Shown: positions 32,710 to 43,632 of the stretch, piece by piece
Layout: every line of letters starts with the position of its first letter
How positions within the stretch are numbered: position 1 is the stretch's first letter
Translations under genes and position numbers: made by a program
The notes under the pieces: generated by a model
Told to the model about the DNA's origin: nothing
Seen by the model: only the letters and a program-made list of their open reading frames with translations
The model's database searches: none
NCBI GenBank assembly: GCA_965240325.2
Contig: OZ251242.1
Span: 186,001 to 250,000 of the forward strand
Reading direction: 5' to 3'
Source: Rebecca billardiae RCC1528
Taxonomy: Eukaryota > Haptophyta
Length of the DNA stretch: 64,000 bases

Positions 32710-33270
32710 CCTTGATTCCTTGGCCGGGTTGGGACTTGGGCGTGCGTGCGTGTGATGTCGCTCGTCTGGACTCGGGAGACAGTGATGACGCGAGGCGAAG
32801 TGAGAAGGAAGATACCAGCTCGAGGACCCATCACTACGATCTTCGCTCGCAGGGAATCTTGTGCATTTTCACCTTGGGTTTTGACGTGACGCAGTATGCC
32901 GGCTGGGTATCCAAGCGGTAGGAGAGTGCAAGGTCGTATTTTAGTACTATACGCAGCTTTACCATGTTACCCAGTGCTCATCTATGTCATCACTGCACTC
33001 TGCAGCAGGTGAAATATCAAACTTGTCGTGAGGATCTGACCCCACCTATGAATAATGTCGACCTCGTCATATCAATGTATACGTAAAGGTACAATGAGGC
33101 ATTTTGACGTGATGACGTCGCAAACTTTCTCGAAGGCATTCGACGATACCTTACCTTTCCATCTCGTCTCTGATATACCAATCGTCATGTTCTCGCGCGC
33201 CAGAAATACCGCGTAGTAATTATGAGAAGATTAATACCGATGCTGCCCTACCGTACATGCGCAGTATTAC
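32710..33270. other. intergenic region upstream of the LOV kinase
   Basis: About 560 bp, lower in GC than its surroundings, containing the promoter side of the minus-strand kinase gene. No motif is confidently recognised. Confidence 0.45.
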
Positions 33271-34444
33271 AAGCCGTTACTTACACGGCACCCTCCGCCT
33301 CCGGCGGAGGCAAGGGTGGTCAGGGTCGCCGACTCCAGCGGAGGCCGGCGCCGAGCTTCGCTTCCGATTTTTTGCAGCGGCGCGGCGCGCTGGGCCGCCG
33401 CCGCTGTGGCGGGCCGCTCGGGGCGTGCACGGCGTGGGCTCGTGCGGCCGCTGCCGCGCACGCCGAGCGATCCGGCGCGGGCTCGCGGCTTGTCGATGGC
33501 CTCGCGCGCCGCAGCGCGACGCGCGCCTTGCCTAGCTTCGCCTGTCTCGCGCCTTGGCCGCCGTGCACGCGTGCGCCGCCATACCGCAAGCTCGGCATAC
33601 CTCTCAGCCGAGCGTGCACGTGCCTTGCGCGACGCGACGCGGGCATTGCCGCCAGGCGATGTAGCCGTAGTGCGAGCGCGCGCCGTGAAGCCTCGGCGCG
33701 GATCGAGAACAATGAAATGATGCCGCGTACGCGCGTGGACCGTCTGTTCGTTGAGCAGTGCTGAAAGCTGCACGACTGACTCTCTTGCTGGGGCGATCGT
33801 CACGTCGCATCGTCACGCAAGGCTCACACACACGTCATAGTGGCGTTCATCGTTTTGGCTACCACGCTCGACTAGTCTTCACGAGTCGCAGCGTCGCGAT
33901 AGCCCATCGTTCAACGGAGGACCGTGATGTCCATTGGTGGTTGATGCGTCAGCAGTTGTCGACAGCTGACCGAGACGTTGAAGACACTCTCGATCCGCGC
34001 TGAGGCTTCACGGCGCGCGCTCGCACTACGGCTACATCGCCTGGCGGCAATGCCCGCGTCGCGTCGCGCAAGGCACGTGCACGCTCGGCTGAGAGGTATG
34101 CCGAGCTTGCGGTATGGCGGCGCACGCGTGCACGGCGGCCAAGGCGCGAGACAGGCGAAGCTAGGCAAGGCGCGCGTCGCGCTGCGGCGCGCGAGGCCAT
34201 CGACAAGCCGCGAGCCCGCGCCGGATCGCTCGGCGTGCGCGGCAGCGGCCGCACGAGCCCACGCCGTGCACGCCCCGAGCGGCCCGCCACAGCGGCGGCG
34301 GCCCAGCGCGCCGCGCCGCTGCAAAAAATCGGAAGCGAAGCTCCGGCGCCGGCCTCCGCTGGAGTCGGCGACCCTGACCACCCTTGGCGGAGGGTGCCTC
34401 CGCCGGTCGCCGGAGGCGGAGGGTGCCGTGTATCTTAACGGCTT
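33271..34444. repeat. long inverted repeat 1 (foldback-like)
   Basis: Arms 33271-33708 and 33988-34444 are near-perfect reverse complements, about 440-457 bp, with a 279-bp spacer. The outer ends read AAGCCGTTA...TACACGGCACCC. A small expansion of the GGCGGAGG motif makes the right arm longer. No coding function; the frames in the arms are mirror shadows. It could be a foldback element or the source of a long hairpin RNA. Confidence 0.88.
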
Positions 34445-34454
34445 GGCTGCCAGA

Positions 34455-35597
34455 CCAAGGGTAGTAAGGGTGAGCAACTCCGCTGGCGACAGCCGCGGAG
34501 GTCGGTCGGGCTCTGTTTGCCTCGGCGCCCGGTGCGAGCGGAGCGGAGCGAGTACTATCAGCGGCGGAGGGCGCTGAGGCCGCGCACGGCGTGAGGCGCG
34601 GCGTCGGCCGAGTCCGTCTGCGGAGGATACGCGGCGCTCGGCCCGCTGCGCAGCAGCAGTGTGCCTCACTTTGCCCCGAGCGCCGTCCTCCGCGTCGCCT
34701 CCTTCCCGCCTTGGAGCAGCACGCATGTGCGCGCCGCCACCTCGAAGGCGGCACGGGCTTGCTCAGACGACCGCGCGCGCGTGGCGCGCGACTCGGTCGA
34801 CTGCGCGCGCGTGCTGCCGCGGTGCAAGGTAGCGCCACCGCATACGCGCGCCGTGGCCTTGCGAGAGCGTGTGCGCGGACGTGAGTGCGAGCTCACACAC
34901 ATGTCTAATGCTGCTTGCGCATCCGACTAGTGCCGAGTGACGTGAAGCTGGAAAAGACAGCGGCGTGAGTGTTTGTACCATCGATGCGGAGCCATAGCGT
35001 CCGCTTGCATTCGTGCCGAGAAGGGATACACACGGCTAGGCCTTCGTCATGGGTATCCAATGTCACTCAACACCTCGCTGATCGACCGACGAGCGCTGGC
35101 GTGAGGCACAGCGAACCATTCGTGAGAGCAAGCAGACAAACGAGCACTACGCTCATGAGATGGCCGTAAGCAAAGGCACGCGCGGGCACGGCGCGCGTAT
35201 GCGGTGGCGCTACCTTGCAACGCGGCAGCGCGCGCGCGCAGTCGACCGAGTCGCGCGCCACGCGCGCGCGGTCGTCTGAGCAAGCCCGTGCCGCCTTCGA
35301 GGTGGCGGCGCGCACATGCGTGCTGCTCCAAGGCGGGAAGGAGGCGACGCGGAGGACGGCGCTCGGGGCAAAGTGAGGCACACTGCTGCTGCGCAGCGGG
35401 CCGAGCGCCGCGTATCCTCCGCAGACGGACTCGGCCGACGCCGCGCCTCACGCCGTGCGCGGCCTCAGCGCCCTCCGCCGCTGATAGTACTCGCTCCGCT
35501 CCGCTCGCACCGGGCGCCGAGGCAAACAGAGCCCGACCGACCTCCGCGTGCTCCGCGGCTGTCGCCAGCGGAGTTGCTCACCCTTACTACCCTTGGC
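34455..35597. repeat. long inverted repeat 2 (foldback-like)
   Basis: Arms 34455-34855 and 35187-35597 are reverse complements with a 331-bp spacer. It begins 10 bp after inverted repeat 1 ends. The arms contain CCTTGGAGCAGCACGCA, also present in the arms of the inverted repeat at 51975-52853, so the two belong to one family. Confidence 0.88.
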
Positions 35598-36044
35598 CAG
35601 ACTGACTACATGCGCTATGGGGGTACTCACTTAACGAATTAACGATGCTAACTCTGCCCGCGTGCCGCCGCACCCCGCCGTTCGGCGCGACGCGCGGAGT
35701 TCCGCCGCACGGCCTCGGCGCCTCGCGGCCGGCCGACAGCCATTCAGCCAGGCGGGTCCGAGACTCCGAGCGGCCACACGGACTCCGAGTCGGGTAGAAC
35801 ATCACTCATCAGGCTCTGAGTGAATCAGGCGTCGGATCCGATGGGCTTCCCAGCTGGCGGCGGGCGCCGCCCGCGGCAGCGGACCGCGTCACTCGACGGG
35901 TCCGGCGCAAGCCGATCGCTGCGACACGGTGCGAGGGCAGCGCCGCGGCCGTTCGAGCGCTGGCGCCTGGCTCGCTCGGCCGCGCCGCGCGCGGCGAGGG
36001 CGTCGGCCACTCGCGGGCCCGCCCGCCGCGCGCCCGCCCGTCCG
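35598..36044. other. intergenic stretch, no gene seen
   Basis: About 450 bp between the inverted repeat and the 3' end of the minus-strand opine dehydrogenase gene. Nothing recognised. Confidence 0.45.
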
Positions 36045-37999
36045 TCAGCCCGACGCGAGCATCTCCGCGGACGGCGGTTCTTGCCAGCGCGGCACCTTGC
36101 GCGGCAGCTCGGCGATCTCGTCAAACGCGTTGGGGCCGTCGACGAAGCCAGCTACGTCGATGTCCTCGTCGGCGTCGAGCCCCGACCCGTCTGCGCTGCC
36201 CTCCTCCACCTGCTGCTGCTGCTCGTCGTCGTCGTCGTCGTCGTCGCCCGCGCCCGCCGCCCCTGCTGCGCCCGCGCCCAGCATCGCCGCCATCGCCGCC
36301 ATCGCCTCCGCCGCCTCGTCCGCGTCGGCCGCGCGCGCGTTGGACGCCGACGGCGAGCCGCCGTCCGTCGTCGGCGCCTCTGGCAGCTCGTCCCACTCGA
36401 TGGAGGGCGCGAGCGAGCGGTCGCACGTGACGAGGTCGGCAAGCGTTTTGAGGCCGTACCGCTGCGGGCAGCGCGTCTCGCCTAGGTCGCGGCCTTGCAG
36501 CGAGCCGTCGTCGCACAGGTACTCCTTGCCCATCATGCGCTGGCACCAGCGGAGCAGCCGGTCGACGGTGGGCGTGGCGACGCCCGCGCACAGCGCAATC
36601 CCCTTGATCGGCACGAGACCGAACGGGATGTCCTCCGTCAGGTAGCGCACGCTCAGGTCCGGGACGAGCCCGCCACTGCCACCGCCGCCGCCGGGCGCGG
36701 GCTTCATGTAGTGGCGCAGCCCCTGGTACGCCCGGTTCGAGCGCAGCGCGCTCGCCAGGTTCGTCCAGTCGCCGATCTGGTCCGGGTAGAGTGAGTAGTA
36801 GAAGCTGGGGAGCGCGACCACCCCTGAGAGGTCGAGCGCGGGGAAGGCGGCCTGCACCGCCGCCTTGATGGCCAGGTGCTCCACGCTGCGCGCCGGCGGG
36901 GCGGCGGGCGGGAGGGGGAAACGGCCGCGCGTCCCGGGCGTCAGCCGGGCCGCCGCCACCGCGACAAGCGCGTCTCTCTCTCTCTCTCTCTCTGTGTGCG
37001 TGTGTGTCTCGCGCGCCTGGGCGCGCGGCTGCGCACCTCAGCTGCTCGAGCAGCTCGCCCACGCGCTCCTGCGTGACGCCCTGATAGAAGAGGGGCGGCT
37101 GCTCGTACGGCGTGCTGCCGTCCCAGCCGGCGAACTGGCCGTGCATGATGGCCGGGTGGTAGTACGCGTTCGCGTTCATCAGCGTCGTCGACGCGTACCC
37201 GCCCGCCGCGCGCTCGTACCACGGCAGCGCGCCAACCGACAGCGCTGAGTTCAAGAAGCAGAGCACGGCGTCGTAGGAGCCGGGCGGCGTGACCGCGACG
37301 TGGATGAGGACCTTGGTGCCCAGGATCGAGGCCGAGCGGCCCATCACGGTGCGCCGGCACGCCCTGCGCGGCGCGGCGCGGGTGCGGTGGAGCGAGGGGG
37401 GGCGCGCGGGGATCCGTCAGGCTGGCGGCGCGAGCGGGGCGCGCGCGCGCGCGCCCAAGCGAGCCGCGCAAGCGCGCGCGCGCGCGCGCGGCGGCGCACC
37501 ACGGGAGCGTCTCCATGCCGAACGTGACCATCCGGTCGACGCGATCGCCGTACGCGTCGCGCAGCGCCCACTCGAAGCCGCCCGCCGCCACCATCGTGCC
37601 GACGACCGTCGAGTCGGTCACGAACGGCGCCGAGCCCTTGAGATACGCCTCGTGCGCAAACGCGGGCGCGGCGATGATGATCATGTCGGCGCCGGGGACG
37701 ACGTCGGCGGGATCGTCTGAGACGGCGGCGACGCGCCCCTCGATCGGCCCCGAGCCGTCGCCCGACGCCCCCTCGTTGGTCACGGCGACGGTGCCGCCCG
37801 ACGCGCCCAGCTGCGCTCGCCACGTCGGCAGGTGGTGCGCGCGCGAGTCCCACAGCTTGACGGTGTACAGCGGGTTGGAGCCGAGGAGGCCGAGGAGCAC
37901 GTGTGCCGCGTGCCCCCCACCCGCCACGACGATCGTGTGCGGCCGCTCGGGGTCGAGCAGCCGCGCGGTATTCTCGAGCTCAATCTCGGCCGGTGCCAT
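36045..37999 (-). CDS. opine (octopine/nopaline-type) dehydrogenase, acidic-tail paralogue
   Basis: Three exons, 37999-37500, 37363-37037 and 36885-36045, about 555 residues. The splice phases (2, 2) match the paralogue at 38608-40206 at both sites. Opine dehydrogenases couple reductive condensation of an amino acid and a 2-oxo acid to NAD(P)H oxidation. Visible: Rossmann loop TIVVAGGGHAAHVLLGLLG (about residue 21), ADMIIIAAPAFAHEAYL, VTFGMETLPWACR across splice site 1, HPAIMHGQF, and the shared EDIPFGLVPIK and RDLGETRCPQRYGLKTLA. The tail of about 130 residues is extra and very acidic (DDDDDDDEQQQQ) and is absent from the paralogue. The substrate pair is unknown; family members act in anaerobic redox balance or in opine synthesis. 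Confidence 0.85.
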
Positions 38000-38607
38000 G
38001 CAGCCAGGCCGATGTGAATTGCGTTTGCGTTTGGGTCGCGTTTGCAGCCGGGCGTCTGAGCGGGTACGATCGTTCCGTTGGCTGTCCGCGCGGAGTTGAT
38101 GACCAGGGCGGAGAGGAAAGCGCCTGGAATATGTGCGCACATCCGCCCCATCGACCAATCAGAGAGGCGTTCGCGTTTCGTGAGTACAAGCCGACAAAGG
38201 GCGGCGGCGCTTGCCGCGAACCGATTTGAATATCGGAAACACCTCCTGGGTAATCATAACTGGCGGATTGATAGCCTGACAAGATGCCGAAATGCCTCGC
38301 GATTTGGCGAAGAAGCTCGCGCGGCTGGCCTTGACGACGCAACATTCGACCAACCAGGGCGCGGCGCGCACCGGCCCCGACCTAGGCGTACGTCTCTGCC
38401 GAACCTGATCACTAGGAAGGGACTTCCGCGAAGCGCCGCGGCGCGATGTACGTAACTCGTAAGCGGGTGGTCTCACGAAACTTCAGCTGATCACGAGCGT
38501 GCTTGGCCTGCGAGCTTGCCGCAAGTAGGGCGCCCCACAGCGCCGTCCAACCGCGCGCACAGCACGCGTAGAGGCATCCCCAACCCCGACGCCCGCGGGC
38601 CCGCGGC
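38000..38607. promoter_or_regulatory. shared intergenic promoter region of the opine dehydrogenase pair
   Basis: 608 bp between the divergent starts. No gene and no clear TATA box. It presumably holds both promoters. Confidence 0.4.
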
Positions 38608-40206
38608 ATGGTGCTCGCCAACCTAGCCGATCCGAAGCACAAGCTCACAGTCGTCGTCGCCGGCGGCGGCAACGCCACGCACGTCCTCTGCGGCCTGCTC
38701 GGCGCGCACGCGCAGTACGTCGTGCGCGTGTGGAACGTGGTCGAGGCCGAGGTGGCGGTGTGGAAGGAGCGGCTGCACGCGAACGGCCGCGCGATTGTGG
38801 TGCGCGATTTCGGCATGCCCGGCACGCCCGAGACCACCGGCTACGTCTCGCTCGTCTCCTCCGACGCCGCCGAGGTGCTGGTCGGGGCAGACATGCTGAT
38901 CATCGCCGTGCCCGCATTTGCGCACGAGACGTACCTCACGGCGGCGGCGGCGCACGCGCCGGCGGGGATGGCGGTGGGCGTGATGGTCACGGCGGGCGGC
39001 TTCGACTGGGCCGTGCGCCACGCCTTCAAGCACGCCTTCGCCTCGATGGTCACCTTCGGCATGGAGACGCTGCCGTGGGCATGCCGGCTCTCCGAGTACG
39101 CGACAACTGTCGACATCCTCGGCACGAAGCGGAGCCTGCACGTGGCGGTGTGGCCGCCGCCGGCGGCTGAGGGGATCGTCGGCTTCTTCTCGCGCGCCCT
39201 CGGCGAGCACGTGCACTACGTGCCCTGCCACTCCTTCACCTCGCACACGCTGATGAACGGTGCGCGCGGCGGCGGGAGCGGACGCGCGCAAACCGCGGCC
39301 GGCGGGGCGGCCGTGGGCGCGCTGAACCCCGTTCCCCGTGCGCGCGCCCGCCCCCTCCCCGCCTTCGCCGCGCGCCGAAACCCCCCATCCTCCTCCGCCG
39401 CAGGCAACGCCCACTTCCACCCCGCGATCGTGCACGCGCAGTTTGCAGACTGGCGCGAGGGTGAGAGCGCGCCCTACGCGCACAAGCCGCTGCTGTACCA
39501 GGGGGTGACGCAGGAGGGCGCGGGGGACATGATCGAGGGGCTCAGGTGCGTGCGCGTGCGTGCGTGCGCCGCGGGTGCGTGTGCGCGTGGCCCCGGCGCG
39601 CGCGGCCCGCGTGAGCTAACGACGACGACGACTGCCCGCGCGCACCGGCCGCCCGCGCCGCGCAATCTCGCGCCAATCTCCCGCCCGCCCCGCCGCCGCC
39701 GCCACCGCCGCTGCTGTTGGCGCGGCTGCAGCAAGGAGAACATGGCGATCAAGGCGGCGATCCACGCGGCCGACCCGGACGTCGACCTCTCCACCGTGAT
39801 CCCGCTGCGAGACTTCTTCCAGAACATCTACCGCGACGACATCCGAGACACGTCGTGCCTCGCCAAGATGCTCAACTCCAACTCGGGGTACAAGGGGCTG
39901 ACGCACGCGATGGTGGCGGTGGAGGGCGGCTGGGCGCCCGACTTTGGCTCGCGCTACCTGTGCGAGGACATCCCGTTCGGCCTCGTGCCGATCAAGGCGC
40001 TCGCGCTCGCGCTCGGCGTGGCCACGCCCCTCGTCGACCGCCTCCTGCTCTGGGGCCAGCAGAAGCTGGGCAAGGAGTACCTCGTCGACGGCGAGCTCGC
40101 CGGACGAGATCTCGGCGAGACGCGCTGCCCGCAGCGGTACGGGCTCAAAACGCTCGCGGAGATCCTCGCCGTCGACGACCAGCTCAGCCACGTCGCGCAG
40201 GCGTGA
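38608..40206 (+). CDS. opine (octopine/nopaline-type) dehydrogenase
   Basis: Three exons, 38608-39259, 39404-39545 and 39732-40206, giving 422 residues, close to the usual length of the family. Both introns (144 and 186 nt) are multiples of three without stops, so the unspliced frame stays open and would add 110 Arg/Ala-rich residues that the family lacks. Motifs: TVVVAGGGNATHVLCGLLG (NAD(P) binding), ADMLIIAVPAFAHETYL, VTFGMETLPWACR, HPAIVHAQF, EDIPFGLVPIK and RDLGETRCPQRYGLKTLA. It diverges from its paralogue at 36045-37999, and the second splice site falls at the same codon in both. Probably cytosolic; the amino-acid and oxo-acid partners cannot be read from sequence. Confidence 0.9.
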   Translation: MVLANLADPKHKLTVVVAGGGNATHVLCGLLGAHAQYVVRVWNVVEAEVAVWKERLHANGRAIVVRDFGMPGTPETTGYVSLVSSDAAEVLVGADMLIIAVPAFAHETYLTAAAAHAPAGMAVGVMVTAGGFDWAVRHAFKHAFASMVTFGMETLPWACRLSEYATTVDILGTKRSLHVAVWPPPAAEGIVGFFSRALGEHVHYVPCHSFTSHTLMNGARGGGSGRAQTAAGGAAVGALNPVPRARARPLPAFAARRNPPSSSAAGNAHFHPAIVHAQFADWREGESAPYAHKPLLYQGVTQEGAGDMIEGLRCVRVRACAAGACARGPGARGPRELTTTTTARAHRPPAPRNLAPISRPPRRRRHRRCCWRGCSKENMAIKAAIHAADPDVDLSTVIPLRDFFQNIYRDDIRDTSCLAKMLNSNSGYKGLTHAMVAVEGGWAPDFGSRYLCEDIPFGLVPIKALALALGVATPLVDRLLLWGQQKLGKEYLVDGELAGRDLGETRCPQRYGLKTLAEILAVDDQLSHVAQA

Positions 40207-40473
40207 TGCAGCGGACACGGCCGCTCTTTCGACTTTCTGAATCGGCCGTCGGCCCGCCGCGTCTCCGCGCGTGCGATCATCCGTCATTGATAGCGCAGAA
40301 TAACTATCTAGCGGTAGCAGCCATGCATTGCTGAGTATATAGCGCAGGAAAATCATCGTCGCGCGTTATATTGCCAGCCAGCATCATCATCGTCATCACT
40401 CATGATCAGACTCGCAGAGTGATGGCCTGCCGCGCGCCGGGCCGGCGGCGCCCGCTGTAGCCTCAGTCGGTAC

Positions 40474-41385
40474 GGCCTGTTTTATTTCTACCAGATTCCA
40501 TTTACTATGTCACGGCGACAAACCCGTGCTCGCCAGTGGGAATCGGTGTCACGCTCCGTTGGGTGTACCTCTCACGGCCGATGGCGGCCCCCACGTGCGC
40601 AAGGAATGCGATTCGTGCACTCCTCGGTGACCGGTGAGTGCACGAATCCAGTTGCGGCGCTCGTCCGCCTCGTCGTTGTCGCACACGAGGTACACCCAAC
40701 ACCATGGGTCGGATCCCAGAACTCTCCGCGCGCTCGCGCCTGCGCGGCACTGGCAGGCTTGTTCTCATCATCTTGGCCAAGACTGCAGCCTGAAAGATGC
40801 GCGAGGACGCGTGTGCACGCCTTTCCGCGCGTCATGGGTGCGCGTGGCACGCACCTTGTAATATTATACGCCGAGGAGGCCTGAGCATCCGGCCTACTAA
40901 CCTTCCGCGATCACGTTCAAATGCAGGCAGCAAGCTGCAAGCAAGCGCACGCCGAACGGAAGCATCTCAAGCTCGACAAGGTAGTGGCGGCGGAGCGTTT
41001 AGAGCTGGTGGCGATTGCAGTCCATCTGGCTGTGAACTGGTCGCTAACTGACACGGGTGCGACGCAGCAGCCAAGGCAGAGTGCTTGCAGCTTGCAGAGG
41101 GCCTCCAGCTGCAGCGCCGGTTTGCCGCCGCTCGCCGCCGCTGCATCGTGCACACTGCCGTGCACCGCGAGTGACCCCTGTGTCAAGGCGAAGCACCACG
41201 GCAAGGCGAATCAGCATGTCTGACAACATCCTTCGCCACAGCGCAGCGCCTCAACACGAGAATGCGCGAATGACGTGCCATCACTTCTCCGGACTAGCTC
41301 CGGGGCCCGCACCAGCGGGCAAGCCGCCATTGTACCGCGTTTTGGCGAATGTCGCCTTTGGGCTCTCGTAGAAATAAAACAGGCC
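40474..41385 (+). mobile_element. 912-bp TIR transposon, copy B
   Basis: Same element as 29083-29991 in opposite orientation, with a 3-bp insertion (GCC near 41118) and a few substitutions. It is flanked by the 4-bp target duplication GTAC (40470-40473 and 41386-41389), which fixes the element ends at GGCCTG...CAGGCC. It is intergenic. No transposase seen. Confidence 0.92.
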
Positions 41386-41968
41386 GTACGAGCGGACCGC
41401 GCGTTATTACTACGACGACTGCTGATGACTACTACAGACGACTAGTACTCATCTATAGTAGCTGCTAGTACGTAGTCTGCTTATAGACGAGCCGCGCCAC
41501 GCTCGGACTGATGCGGTGCCGGCGCTGATGGCGGCGCCGGCTGCACGCAGCCTGCGCTGCGCGCCGATGCCGCGCCGTGCAAATAGCTAGACGGCGGTAG
41601 ACGCCGCCGGCAGCGGCAGCAGTGGCTCGGCCAGACCGTAGTGAGTGACTCGCCATGCGCTGCTTGATTTAAGTGCGCGCGCCGAGGCCGCGGCGCGGGC
41701 TGCGAGTCCCGTGCGTGCCGCCATCATATTCCGATGAGCATCACGCCGCCGATATTCGCGCGGTGATCGAATCGGTCGTCTCTGAACGTCTGGGTCCGGG
41801 GGAGTTCGCGTCGTTCTCGTACTGCGCTCGCAGTCGCCCGTCGGCCCCGTAGCCAGCGCACGCAGCGGTATGACTGCTGCCGCCAGAATAGCAGCAGCGG
41901 CGGCCACCGCCTCGTCCTGAAGCGCGTCGTCATCCTCTGCACTGATGACGGCGAACGCAACATAGGCT
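41386..41968. other. intergenic stretch, no gene seen
   Basis: About 580 bp downstream of the transposon and of the EamA transporter. No supported gene or repeat. Confidence 0.45.
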
Positions 41969-43240
41969 TCACGCGCGCGCCTCGGCGCCGAGCAGCGCCG
42001 TGCGCATCGTCTCGGCAGCGGCGGCGTCTGCGTCCGCCGCCGCCGCAACGCAGTGCTCCGCCGCGGCCGCGCCGCGGCCGAGGACGGCGCCAGCGCCCGC
42101 ACCGCTCGACGGCGCGGCGGGCGTGCCGCCGGCTTCGTGCGCCACCGGCCGCGCGCGCCCACGCCCGCCGCACGCGCGCAGCCCGCCCGCGAGCAGCTGG
42201 CGCAGGCTGACGCCGATCGCGGAGACGACGATGATGGCGGCGCCGAGCGCGGCGGCGGGGTGCGAGGGCGTGTGCAGGAGTGTCGTCTGCCAGACGAAGG
42301 AGAAGGCGACCTCGAGGGTGGCGAGGACGTTGACCGGCCCGGCCTCGAGCCGCTGCAGCCCCATGATCAGCAGCGTCTGCCCGAGGAACGACACCGACGC
42401 GCCGCCGATCATCAGCGCCCAGTGCCGCGGCGCCACGGCGGCGGGCGCGAGCTCGGCGCCGCCAACCGCCATCATCGGTACTGACGTGAGTAATAGCGAG
42501 AGGCCGTACCAGCCGCTCGAGACGACGGGCGGCTGGCGGAAGCCGATGGCGCGCGTGGCGACCATCGAGGCGGCGAGCGTGACCGAGCCCGCCACCGCGA
42601 GGCAGGTCCCCAGCGCGCGCGGGCCCGCCGACGCCGCGGGCTCGGCGGCGCCGCCGCCCGCGCGCGCTATCAGCAGCACCCCGCCGCACGCGGCCGCGGC
42701 GGCGCACACGTTGGTGGGCGTGATGGGCTCGCGCAGCGCGAAGTAGGCCATGATCGTGGTGAAGACGGGCGCGGTGTACACGATCGACGTCGCCTCGCCC
42801 AGCGGCATGATCGCGTACGCCTGCGCGGGCGCGTGGCGCGGCGGGGGCTGAGGCTGGGCCGCGGCTCGCAAGAGCGCGCGCGCGCGGGCGCGCGCTCGGC
42901 GGCGCACCGCGTAGACGAGCGCGAGCGCGCCGCAGCCGACGAGCTGGCGGAAAACGACGAGCAGCACGAACCGCCAGTCGTGCCCGTTGCAGAACACGTT
43001 GTTCCGCCACTCGCGCCGCCACGGCACGAGCAGCGTCGCGAGCGCCAGCCGTGTCGCGCCCACCCAGAAAGTAACGGCCGTCGTCGAGAAGCCGGCGTCC
43101 GAGACGACGCGCACGACGCAGGAGTGGGAGGAGATGCACAGCGCCGAGGCGGCGATGCACGCCGCGCCGGCGAGCCGCGTGCGCACGCCGGCGTCCTCCG
43201 CCTCCGCCGCCGCGGGCTTGATCGCGCTCGGCGCCGCCAT
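41969..43240 (-). CDS. EamA/DMT-family membrane transporter
   Basis: Two exons, 43240-42908 and 42820-41969, 394 residues. The 87-nt intron (donor GTGCGC) is in frame and open, but its translation (an RRRARARARALLR stretch) would break a membrane helix. About ten hydrophobic segments in two EamA halves are visible, for example ATSIVYTAPVFTTIMAYFAL with REPIT after the helix, typical of drug/metabolite transporters, and VNVLATLEVAFSFVWQTTLL in the second half. Such proteins export or exchange small metabolites, nucleotide sugars or amino acids in plasma or organelle membranes; the substrate is unknown. The C-terminal roughly 75 residues are Ala/Gly-rich and cytosolic-like. Confidence 0.85.
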   Translation of the reverse strand: MAAPSAIKPAAAEAEDAGVRTRLAGAACIAASALCISSHSCVVRVVSDAGFSTTAVTFWVGATRLALATLLVPWRREWRNNVFCNGHDWRFVLLVVFRQLVGCGALALVYAVRRRARARARALLRAAAQPQPPPRHAPAQAYAIMPLGEATSIVYTAPVFTTIMAYFALREPITPTNVCAAAAACGGVLLIARAGGGAAEPAASAGPRALGTCLAVAGSVTLAASMVATRAIGFRQPPVVSSGWYGLSLLLTSVPMMAVGGAELAPAAVAPRHWALMIGGASVSFLGQTLLIMGLQRLEAGPVNVLATLEVAFSFVWQTTLLHTPSHPAAALGAAIIVVSAIGVSLRQLLAGGLRACGGRGRARPVAHEAGGTPAAPSSGAGAGAVLGRGAAAAEHCVAAAADADAAAAETMRTALLGAEARA

Positions 43241-43395
43241 GAAAACGCGGGCCGCTTCGGTCCAAGATTCGCCTCCGCGTTTCTGCTTTTTGCTTTATTT
43301 TTATTTCCAATAGAGCCCCCAATAACTGAATACCGCCGTCACGACGGCGGCGTGCGCGCGCCGAGGCCGCGGCGACGGGCGGCGCGGTGCGGCCG

Positions 43396-43573
43396 TCAGA
43401 ACATCGCCGCGGCGTTGGCGCTGACCTTCCGGGGCCGCGGCGGCGGCGGCTCGCCGCGGAAGAGCGGCGATGCTGACGGCGGCGGCGTGGGCACGCGCTT
43501 GGCCGACCCGCCGCCGCCGCCTCCGCCACCGCTGCTGCCTGACGGCGGCGGCGTGGGGGCGCGCTTGGCCGAC

Positions 43574-43632
<59 letters not shown>

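Noticed and set aside
30271-32715. 814-codon plus-strand open frame over the kinase
   Set aside because: Arg-rich shadow of the kinase exon; no motif.
40507-40884. Possible coding gene inside the transposon copies
   Set aside because: About 125 codons, no similarity to a transposase or other domain, and the overlapping frames on both strands are equally open; treated as non-coding.
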